From JBOHUC01 sp050733935 (lineage in GTDB: Bacteria; Eisenbacteria; RBG-16-71-46; DASYSL01), in assembly GCA_050733935.1 (NCBI GenBank), contig JBOHUC010000112.1, forward strand, positions 1 to 8,251: a stretch of 8,251 nucleotides of DNA, in the 5' to 3' direction. Positions 1 to 4,539 of the stretch are shown here, one piece after another (positions within the stretch are counted from its first letter, which is position 1; each line of letters opens with the position of its first letter). The notes below the pieces were generated by a model. It made no database searches, was not told the DNA's origin, and saw only the letters and a program-made list of their open reading frames with translations. A program made the position numbers and the translations under genes.

Positions 1-114
1 AACGCCTGGATCAGCGGGTTCCGCCGCATGGTCGTGCGATACGATCACAGCGTCGAACACTACCAAGCGTTCTTCTACATCGCGTGCGCGATGATCACTC
101 TGAGGTGGTTATGA
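1..114 (+). CDS. IS5-family transposase, C-terminal fragment (partial)
   Basis: The window opens inside this frame, which reads 37 codons and stops at TGA 112-114. The visible peptide contains WISGFRRMVVRYDHSVEHYQ followed by AFFYIACAMITLRWL. This is the typical tail of IS5-family DDE transposases: an arginine-rich R-x-V-V-R-Y segment, then an aromatic/alanine helix ending in L-R-x-L just before the stop. The catalytic DDE residues lie upstream, outside the window, so it cannot be seen whether the element is intact. The recognition rests on remembered family patterns from a short peptide. The stop codon sits inside a 9-bp hairpin (102-123), as is common where an IS transposase runs almost to the element end. 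Confidence 0.7.
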   Translation, partial: NAWISGFRRMVVRYDHSVEHYQAFFYIACAMITLRWL

Positions 115-126
115 AACCACTTCTAG
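1..126 (+). mobile_element. Right end of an IS5-family insertion sequence (candidate boundary)
   Basis: The transposase fragment ends at 114. A CTAG tetranucleotide at 123-126 fits the YTAR target duplication known for the IS427 group of IS5, so the element may end at about 122. The sequence just before it, GGTTATGAAACCACTT, would then be the right inverted repeat. The left end is outside the window, so neither the inverted repeat nor the target duplication can be confirmed. The boundary is inference; the presence of an IS tail is better supported. Confidence 0.4.
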
Positions 127-161
127 ACCGGCTTGACTCACCACAAGGGTCGGTTCAACCT

Positions 162-193
162 CTCGCTCGCGCAATGACGGTCGCGAGCGGGAG
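162..193 (+). promoter_or_regulatory. Stem-loop overlapping the Shine-Dalgarno of the zinc-finger gene, with a 9-codon leader frame
   Basis: Bases 162-171 can pair with 182-191 (core GCTCGCG/CGCGAGC, about 10 bp with one G-T pair) around a 10-base loop. The 3' arm covers most of the presumed ribosome binding site GCGGGAG at 187-193, ahead of the ATG at 200. A tiny frame, ATG at 174 to TGA at 201-203, encodes MTVASGSPP and overlaps the next start codon as ATGA. Translation or unfolding could therefore set access to the downstream start. The pairing is visible; regulation is inference, and GC-rich DNA forms such stems by chance. Confidence 0.3.
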
Positions 194-199
194 TCCTCC

Positions 200-472
200 A
201 TGAGTCCAAACGAATTCTGCGAGCATCTCAAGGCCATCTCGAACGTCGAGCACGCCAAGCGCTACGAATGCGTCGAGTGCGTGAAGATCGGATCGAAGTG
301 GGTGCATCTGCGGACATGTCAGCAATGCGGCCTCACGCATTGTTGTGACAACTCCCCGATGAAGCACGCGACGGCGCACTACCGGACCATCCACCATCCC
401 GTCGTTGCCTCCGCGGAGCCGGGGGAGCGCTGGCTCTATTGCTATCCGGACGAGGAATTCGCGCAGTACTGA
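200..472 (+). CDS. UBP-type zinc-finger domain protein
   Basis: A 90-residue protein that is almost entirely one UBP-type zinc finger (zf-UBP). Likely zinc ligands are C24, C27, C40, C43, C48, H56, H60 and H66, in the expected order C-x2-C, C-x2-C, C, H, H, HP. The stretch THCCDNSPMKHATAHYRTIH is the bacterial form of the conserved core, and ERWLYCYPDE at 77-86 matches the aromatic/acidic end of the domain. In eukaryotic deubiquitinases this fold binds the ubiquitin C-terminus. The role of the stand-alone bacterial versions is not established, and no ubiquitin-like partner is visible here. The ATG at 200 has GCGGGAG six bases upstream, inside a possible hairpin. The gene lies just downstream of an IS end, a common setting for acquired genes. 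The domain call is firm; the function is unknown. Confidence 0.9.
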   Translation: MSPNEFCEHLKAISNVEHAKRYECVECVKIGSKWVHLRTCQQCGLTHCCDNSPMKHATAHYRTIHHPVVASAEPGERWLYCYPDEEFAQY

Positions 473-510
473 GTGGGTCGAGGCCGTCGCGCGCGAGAAG
501 AAAGGACCGC

Positions 511-918
511 ATGAAACATCTTCGGGAACTCGTCGGTCGGGAGCTCACGTGGACGCAGCCGCACGCGTTGAAGCGCGACTTCGATCTCATGGACGGGTCC
601 GCGGTCGTGGCGACGCTTCGATTTCGCAGCCTGATGGGCTCACTGGGCGTTGCGGAGACGGCGGACGGCACGTGGACCTTCAAGCGGGTCGGGTTCTGGC
701 AGACGCGGGTCACGATCCGGGATTCGAAGGACAGGGAGATCGCAACGTTTCGCAACAACACGTGGACGCACGGCGGCACGCTCGAGCTGGCCGATGGTCG
801 CGAACTCACGCGGGGAGGGCGAGCGAAGTGGACCAGGGGATCTCGATCGCGGGTGCGCTTCTCATCCTCGCGGCGTACGGCGGGAATCAATTCGGACTCA
901 CGGATAGGCAGAGCGTGA
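511..918 (+). CDS. LURP-one/Tubby-like domain protein, apparently 3'-truncated
   Basis: The start is ATG 511, with GAAGAAAGGA four bases upstream. Residues 1-100 read as a coherent beta-rich protein: an RFRS-x-MGSLGVAETADGT-like segment, then WTFKRVGFWQTRVTIRD, then NNTWTHGGTLELADGREL. This resembles bacterial hypothetical proteins related to the LURP-one/Tubby C-terminal fold, which as I recall them continue for several more strands. From residue 101 (base 811) to the stop at 916-918 the protein becomes an Arg/Ser-rich tail, RGGRAKWTRGSRSRVRF onward, which is simply the membrane-protein gene read in another frame. The original 3' end therefore seems lost, probably by deletion, leaving a truncated protein or pseudogene. 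Family membership is from memory of similar proteins; the change of character at 811 is visible. Confidence 0.6.
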   Translation: MKHLRELVGRELTWTQPHALKRDFDLMDGSAVVATLRFRSLMGSLGVAETADGTWTFKRVGFWQTRVTIRDSKDREIATFRNNTWTHGGTLELADGRELTRGGRAKWTRGSRSRVRFSSSRRTAGINSDSRIGRA

Positions 919-1073
919 TCTACAACCTGATGAACTTCGTGGGCGCGGCCGCGCTCACGTTCGTCGCGTTTCGCGCGGGGCAGTGGGGCTTCGTGCTCCT
1001 CGAGGGCGTCTGGACGATCCTGAGCCTGCCGGGCCTCGTGTCCGCTGCACGGGCGAAGCTGCGGCGGACATGA
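828..1073 (+). CDS. CBU_0592-like small integral membrane protein
   Basis: An 81-residue protein with three hydrophobic segments: ISIAGALLILAAYGGNQFG (about 5-23), the stretch around LMNFVGAAALTFVAFRAG (34-51), and WGFVLLEGVWTILSLPGLV (53-71), ending in a basic tail AARAKLRRT. The order G-A-x-LIL-x-AY, then S-x-x-YN-x-x-N-x-x-G, then E-x-x-W-x-x-x-S-x-x-G is the signature of the CBU_0592-type membrane domain, whose function is unknown. GTG 828 was chosen because GGGGAGGG at 812-819 lies eight bases upstream and because the family begins close to its first membrane helix. The same frame stays open upstream to 405, but that extension is Arg-rich and overlaps the Tubby-like gene, so it is not believed. 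The gene overlaps that truncated gene by 91 bases. Confidence 0.75.
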   Translation: MDQGISIAGALLILAAYGGNQFGLTDRQSVIYNLMNFVGAAALTFVAFRAGQWGFVLLEGVWTILSLPGLVSAARAKLRRT

Positions 1074-1091
1074 GGGCACCGCGACGGTACC

Positions 1092-1385
1092 TCAGTCCGC
1101 GACGCACATCTCGAGGGCCATTCCCTGCTCGTCGAAGTGCCGCAGCGTTCCCACCGTTCGGCAGGCCACGCAGACGATAGGATGCCGGAGCTCCCTCCAG
1201 GGCGCGTCCTTCGCCGCATTCTGCCGGAATGCGATGCCTTGCGATTCCTTCCTCAGCTCGACGTAGCCGCAGGACGCCATGTCGCGATCCTCGTTCACGA
1301 ACGCAAAGACGGAATGTCCTCGGATGGGACAGCGCAGCAGGCCGCGAAACTGACCTTCACCGGAGCGCAGACTCTCGCCGTCCAT
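1092..1385 (-). CDS. Small hypothetical protein with a C-x2-C motif
   Basis: A 97-residue protein that I do not recognise. The start at 1385 (ATG on the minus strand) has GGGAGG about four bases upstream (complement of 1389-1395). The frame is open further upstream, but that extension has no comparable ribosome binding site. There are five cysteines: C19 (LLRCPIRG), C39 (MASCGYVEL), C72 and C75 (IVCVACRTVG), and C94 near the end. C19, C39 and the C72-x2-C75 pair could form a metal site, but this is a guess. No signal peptide or membrane helix is visible, so it is probably cytosolic. It converges with the CBU_0592-like gene across an 18-base gap and diverges from the oxidoreductase gene. The clean ribosome binding site and its position between neighbours support a real gene. 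Confidence 0.65.
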   Translation of the reverse strand: MDGESLRSGEGQFRGLLRCPIRGHSVFAFVNEDRDMASCGYVELRKESQGIAFRQNAAKDAPWRELRHPIVCVACRTVGTLRHFDEQGMALEMCVAD

Positions 1386-1530
1386 GGTACCTCCCGGATT
1401 TCGGAGAAGCCGTCGCATCTGGGGACCCTGCGCATGCGCGATCCGCGAATGGTTCTCGAAACGATTCGTGTTGCGCTGGGAGATGTGGCGGCTCGTGTTG
1501 TGGATAACACGCAAGCTGAAAGTGCGCGGA

Positions 1531-1560
1531 AGTCTACGGGGCGACGGATCGAGTCGTCAA
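1531..1560 (-). promoter_or_regulatory. Candidate sigma-70-type promoter in the 1386-1638 divergent spacer
   Basis: On the minus strand TTGACG (1555-1560) is followed after 18 bases by TAGACT (1531-1536). This matches the -35 consensus at five of six positions and the -10 at four of six. It points toward the small protein gene that starts at 1385 and would leave an untranslated leader of roughly 140 bases. The 253-base spacer must also carry the promoter for the rightward oxidoreductase gene, but no convincing pair was found in that direction. Single matches of this quality arise by chance, so confidence is low. Confidence 0.3.
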
Positions 1561-1638
1561 TGCGATTGATCGGTTGCCGGGAAACTTCTGCGCCACGAAT
1601 GTCTTGCGCTACCGTTCCGGAGAAGGGAGATTCGTCCA

Positions 1639-2286
1639 ATGAAAGTCGGAATCCTGGGGACGGGTGACGTCGGGAAGGCCCTCGGCAGCGGTTTCGTCGC
1701 GCTCGGACATGAAGTCCGCATGGGCTCCCGCGACGCGACGCACGCGGGTGCCGTCGCGTGGGCAAGAGAGGCGGGGGCGAAAGCGTCCGCCGGAACGTTC
1801 GCGGACGCCGCGAAGTTTGGAGAGATCGTCGCTCTCGCCACCCTCGGTGTGGCGAACGAAGCCGTGCTCCGGGAGGCGGGACCCGAGAACCTCCGCGACA
1901 AGATCGTGATCGACGCGACGAACCCGCTCGACTTCTCGGGCGGGATGCCACCGAAGCTCGCGATCACCGGCAACGACTCGGGCGGCGAGCGGGTGCAGCG
2001 GCAGCTTCCCGGCGCCCGCGTCGTCAAGGCGTTCAACATCATCGGCCACGGGTTCATGTTCCGCCCCGAGTTCCCCGGCGGGCCGCCCGACATGTTCATC
2101 GCCGGCAACGACGACGCGGCGAAGGAGAGGGTCACCGGCCTCCTCAGAGATTTCGGATGGGGCGCAGTGTACGACCTCGGAGGCATCGAGTCGTCGCGCC
2201 ATCTCGAGGCGATGTGTCTCGTCTGGGTTCTGTCCGCAGTGCGCGCAGGGGACTGGAACCAGGCGTTCAAGCTCCTCCGCAAGTAA
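1639..2286 (+). CDS. NAD(P)-binding oxidoreductase, F420-dependent NADP reductase-like
   Basis: A 215-residue soluble protein of the coenzyme-F420:NADP oxidoreductase-like family (F420_oxidored Rossmann domain). The N-terminal KVGILGTGDVG carries the dinucleotide-binding G7-x-G9-x2-G12 after strand one. MGSRDATHAG places R31 where this family contacts the NADP 2'-phosphate, so NADP(H) is the likely cofactor. KIVIDATNPLDF (88-99) and VVKAFNIIG (128-136) are further family blocks, and the C-terminal SSRHLEAMCLVWVL helix completes the fold. The start ATG 1639 has AAGGGAGA about eight bases upstream. Many family members act on substrates other than F420, and no F420 biosynthesis gene is in the window, so the hydride acceptor is unknown. 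The gene meets the HtrA-like gene tail to tail with three bases between the stops and no terminator visible. Confidence 0.85.
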   Translation: MKVGILGTGDVGKALGSGFVALGHEVRMGSRDATHAGAVAWAREAGAKASAGTFADAAKFGEIVALATLGVANEAVLREAGPENLRDKIVIDATNPLDFSGGMPPKLAITGNDSGGERVQRQLPGARVVKAFNIIGHGFMFRPEFPGGPPDMFIAGNDDAAKERVTGLLRDFGWGAVYDLGGIESSRHLEAMCLVWVLSAVRAGDWNQAFKLLRK

Positions 2287-2289
2287 TTC

Positions 2290-3489
2290 CTAGCGCGTCG
2301 TTGCGTCGGGAGGCCGGGGCTCGACTCGAGCGGTGAGCTCGAGCAGTTTTCGGTCGCGTACGATTCCGAGCTTCACGTCCTTGCCGACACCGGCCATGTA
2401 GAGCCAGTGCTGGAAGTCGTACACGCTCCGGATGGCGCGTCCGTCCATCGTTTGAAGAACGTCTCCGACCTTGATGCCCGCTCGTGAAGCGGGGCTCGGG
2501 TCGAACACGTTGTCGATGTAGATTCCCGCGAGTCCGGCCGTGTTGAGTTTCCCGCGCAGGTAGTCGGAGAGCAGGAGGACCGAGATGCCAAGCCACGGCG
2601 AATCCCGGCTCTCGCGCACGAGCAGGCTCTGGTAGATCGCAGTCGCGAGGTTGATCGGCAGAGCGTGGCCACAGCACTCTTCGGGGTCGGCCACGGTCCC
2701 GGAACCCGCGCTCTCACGCGCGGCCGAATGCCCAGGCCGGGTGTTGATTCCGATGACCTCGCCCTTCACGTTCACGAGCGGTCCGCCGAGAGCTCCGGCG
2801 CATACGCTCATCGAGGTCTGGATGTACGTCGCGCTCATCTCCTCCTGGTAGCACTCGCGGCTCGGGGTCTGGACAATGACTCCGGGATTGATCGTCTTGT
2901 CGGGCCCCGTCGGATCGCCGAACGCGTACGCGAACTGTCCGGACTTCACTTCGCCGCTGTTGCCGAGTTCGATGAACGGGAGGGGTGTGGGCGCCATGAT
3001 CTTGAGGATCGCAAGGTCGATTGTGGGCTCGAGGCTCAGGACGCGCGCGCGGTAGTGTGTGTCCCCGACCTCCACATCCAGCACCTCCGCTTCCTTCCGC
3101 AAGGCGGGATCGGCCACGACGCGATTCAAGCTCAGGATGTGGCCGTCGGCGGTGACGATGAATCCGGTCGCACCCTCGGCCGGACGAAATCCTGGGTAGA
3201 GGAGATCGGTCGCGGGGCCCTCGCGCCAGCCGCCCGGTGCCTTCGAAGCCTCGTTCGCTACGTTCCACCATTTCTCATCACGCACGAAGCGGCGGATGTT
3301 GACGACCGCGGGCTGAACGCGCTGCGCGATCTCTACCAGCATCGCTTCGGTCGGCCCGGGACTCGGCGTCCCGGCAGCGGGTGTGATCGCCGTGGGTGCA
3401 GGGGTCACGGGCGCGCTCGCCGCGGGTGCCGCAGAGGCGGCCGTCGCGCCAACGATCCACAGTGCGGTCGCAAGGACGATCGCTTGCAT
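2290..3489 (-). CDS. Exported HtrA/DegP-like trypsin-fold plus PDZ protein, probable pseudoprotease
   Basis: A 399-residue protein. It has a signal peptide at about 1-20 (hydrophobic core, ending ASA-A), an Ala/Pro/Thr-rich linker to about 47, a trypsin-like domain at about 48-290 and one PDZ domain at about 299-390. The protease landmarks are clear: GHILSLNRVV (116-125), TIDLAILKI (156-164), IQTSMSVCAGALGGPLVN (223-240), then GEVIGINT and GHALPIN. Aligned by eye with HtrA, the catalytic Asp is present (D158), but the His is Arg (R123, codon CGC at 3121-3123) and the Ser is Leu (L234, codon CTC at 2788-2790). It should therefore lack serine-protease activity while keeping the fold and the peptide-binding PDZ, which suggests a scaffold, chaperone or sensor role in the periplasm. 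The frame is intact, with no sign of decay. AGGAGT lies seven bases before the ATG at 3489. Four cysteines (C213, C230, C272, C273) could form disulfides. Confidence 0.85.
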   Translation of the reverse strand: MQAIVLATALWIVGATAASAAPAASAPVTPAPTAITPAAGTPSPGPTEAMLVEIAQRVQPAVVNIRRFVRDEKWWNVANEASKAPGGWREGPATDLLYPGFRPAEGATGFIVTADGHILSLNRVVADPALRKEAEVLDVEVGDTHYRARVLSLEPTIDLAILKIMAPTPLPFIELGNSGEVKSGQFAYAFGDPTGPDKTINPGVIVQTPSRECYQEEMSATYIQTSMSVCAGALGGPLVNVKGEVIGINTRPGHSAARESAGSGTVADPEECCGHALPINLATAIYQSLLVRESRDSPWLGISVLLLSDYLRGKLNTAGLAGIYIDNVFDPSPASRAGIKVGDVLQTMDGRAIRSVYDFQHWLYMAGVGKDVKLGIVRDRKLLELTARVEPRPPDATTR

Positions 3490-3616
3490 CAGAACGACTC
3501 CTGGGAAGAGAGGACGAGAAGAACGCCGGTTCGGTGCCGACCCCGCGTGTGCCTAGAGTGAAGGGGGAGAATGTGCGGGCCTTTGCGCTTCATGCGAGGT
3601 TAGGAGAGTAACACGA

Positions 3617-3652
3617 GGCCGGCGCCCGCCGCGACGGAGGCGGACGCCGGCC
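3617..3652 (-). terminator. GC-rich stem-loop downstream of the lipoprotein gene
   Basis: GGCCGGCG (3617-3624) pairs with CGCCGGCC (3645-3652). After one mismatch, 3626-3630 pairs with 3639-3643 around an 8-base loop. It sits 54 bases past the lipoprotein stop and before the HtrA-like gene. There is no run of U after it, so it could be a weak or factor-assisted terminator, or an mRNA-stabilising structure. The rest of 3490-3616 holds only the HtrA-like ribosome binding site, and I saw no convincing promoter there. Confidence 0.4.
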
Positions 3653-3660
3653 CGACCTGC

Positions 3661-3706
3661 CCCGACCGTTCACGATCGTTCCCGACCGTTCCCGATCGTT
3701 CCCGAC
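3661..3706. repeat. Tandem 10-bp repeat, about 4.6 copies
   Basis: Four consecutive 10-base units read CCCGACCGTT, CACGATCGTT, CCCGACCGTT and CCCGATCGTT, followed by a partial CCCGAC that runs into the lipoprotein stop codon (complement of 3706-3708). Units alternate GACCGTT/GATCGTT, so it can also be seen as a 20-base repeat of about 2.3 copies with an internal CGATCG palindrome in every second unit. It lies between the stop codon and the stem-loop at 3617-3652. Confidence 0.85.
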
Positions 3707-4386
3707 TAGCGTTCGGTCCCGGTCGTCGAATCCGGCTTCACGGATTCCTTGACCGGTTCTTTCGTCGACTCGAGTTCCGACGACGCTTCGGACGTCTCCT
3801 TCGGAAGCTCGAGGAAGACCCACACGCGCCGCCAGCGATTCGCTTCGTTCTTCGCCGTGACCGAAAGACCCCAGCGCTCGTGCTGCGGGCGGAGCGGAAC
3901 CCGGTAGTTCACGCGCCACGTGTTCGAGCCGGCGTCGCGGACGAGCGCCTGTGGATCCTGGAGTCCGTCCGACAGCAACACCCGGTTCGCATCGGGGGTC
4001 GTGTGGACGACGATCTCGACCGTCTCGCCCGGCTCGACGAGCGTGTCCTCGAGCAGGATGTGGGCGTCGGGAGGGGTCGAGTCGTCCTCGACCTCGAGTT
4101 GAATCGGCGCACCCGGCGAGGCCGCAAGCGGCACGGTCACAGCCGGCGTGACGACGGAGCCCTGTCCCGAACCGGGCGTCGGGCTCTCCGCAGTCACGAC
4201 ACTGACCTTCTCGCCGCCACCACCGCCACCCTCGCCCGAGCCGCAGCCGGTGAGGCTTGCGATTCCGAGAATTCCCACGGCGCCCGCAACGGCCGCGATC
4301 GTCGCGATCCCCGCGACCTCCGCATTCCGCACGATCCACTCGAGGCCCCGCATCCGGGGCTTCGTTCCGTCCTCCTGGGTCCGCAT
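3706..4386 (-). CDS. Predicted lipoprotein with Ig-like beta-sandwich domain
   Basis: A 226-residue protein. The N-terminus has a long polar region with several basic residues, then a hydrophobic stretch AGIATIAAVAGAVGILGIAS (25-44) ending in LTGC, a good lipobox with lipidated C48. A glycine run (GSGEGGGGGG) and a Pro/Thr/Val-rich linker follow. Residues about 95-195 look like an Ig-like domain: VEPGETVEIVVHTTPDANRV, then SNTWRVNYRVPL, then WGLSVTAKN and WRRVWVFLEL. The tail is highly charged (KETSE through KEPVKESVKPDS) and probably disordered. The start at 4386 is supported by GGAGGAG eight bases upstream; the frame stays open further upstream to 4533, but that part looks like noncoding sequence. 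It follows the permease-peptidase gene on the same strand, 152 bases downstream. The partner and function are unknown. A plain single-pass anchor is the alternative to lipidation. Confidence 0.75.
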   Translation of the reverse strand: MRTQEDGTKPRMRGLEWIVRNAEVAGIATIAAVAGAVGILGIASLTGCGSGEGGGGGGEKVSVVTAESPTPGSGQGSVVTPAVTVPLAASPGAPIQLEVEDDSTPPDAHILLEDTLVEPGETVEIVVHTTPDANRVLLSDGLQDPQALVRDAGSNTWRVNYRVPLRPQHERWGLSVTAKNEANRWRRVWVFLELPKETSEASSELESTKEPVKESVKPDSTTGTER

Positions 4387-4430
4387 GTCCGCATCTCCTC
4401 CGATGTCCGGCACGCACGCAACGCTGCACA

Positions 4431-4453
4431 GCACGCAGTCGCAAGCTGCGTGC
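4431..4453 (-). promoter_or_regulatory. Stem-loop in the leader of the lipoprotein gene
   Basis: GCACGCAG (4431-4438) pairs perfectly with CTGCGTGC (4446-4453) around a 7-base loop. It lies about 30 bases upstream of the lipoprotein ribosome binding site. Together with the hairpins at 4497-4511 and 4513-4539 it fills most of the spacer between the two genes. A role in transcript processing or attenuation is possible but not shown; no promoter was convincing in this spacer. Confidence 0.35.
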
Positions 4454-4512
4454 CGTGCGGGCAGGTGCTTGAAGAACTCGGAGTTAAGCGAACTCGGGTG
4501 CGCGAAGCACCT

Positions 4513-4539
4513 GCGATGTGTCCTCGCGGACACGATCGC
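4513..4539 (-). terminator. Stem-loop at the stop codon of the permease-peptidase gene
   Basis: On the minus strand GCGAT, a bulged C, then GTGTCC pairs with GGACAC and ATCGC around a GCGA tetraloop of the stable GNRA class, giving 11 bp in all. It begins at the last base of the stop codon (4539-4541). A second small hairpin (GGTGC/GCACC, 4497-4511) follows at once. Neither has a U-run, so a full intrinsic terminator is doubtful; a partial terminator or a 3'-end stability element is more likely. Confidence 0.4.

Noticed and set aside
405..827. Upstream extension of the CBU_0592-like gene in the same frame
   Set aside because: The extension is Arg/Gly-rich with no recognisable feature and overlaps the better-looking Tubby-like frame; GTG 828 has a strong ribosome binding site.
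333..1079. A 248-codon minus-strand frame across the left part
   Set aside because: It is antisense to three plus-strand genes and its product is Arg/Pro/Ser-rich with no domain.
1557..2282. A minus-strand frame opposite the oxidoreductase gene
   Set aside because: The plus strand carries an unmistakable Rossmann motif and family blocks; the reverse product is Ser/Arg/Pro-rich and featureless.
2665..3561. A 298-codon plus-strand frame opposite the HtrA-like gene
   Set aside because: It is the mirror of a gene with a signal peptide and a PDZ domain; the product is an Arg/Gly/Asp/His mix without motifs.
3661..3706. CRISPR array
   Set aside because: The repeats are only 10 bases and directly adjoining, with no spacers and no cas genes.
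3590..4444. A 284-codon minus-strand frame overlapping the lipoprotein gene
   Set aside because: It is an out-of-frame Arg/Gly-rich shadow; the alternative frame has a lipobox and an Ig-like pattern.
4387..4533. N-terminal extension of the lipoprotein starting at GTG 4533
   Set aside because: It adds a Cys/His-rich stretch with no family resemblance across the stem-loop region, while ATG 4386 has GGAGGAG at good spacing.
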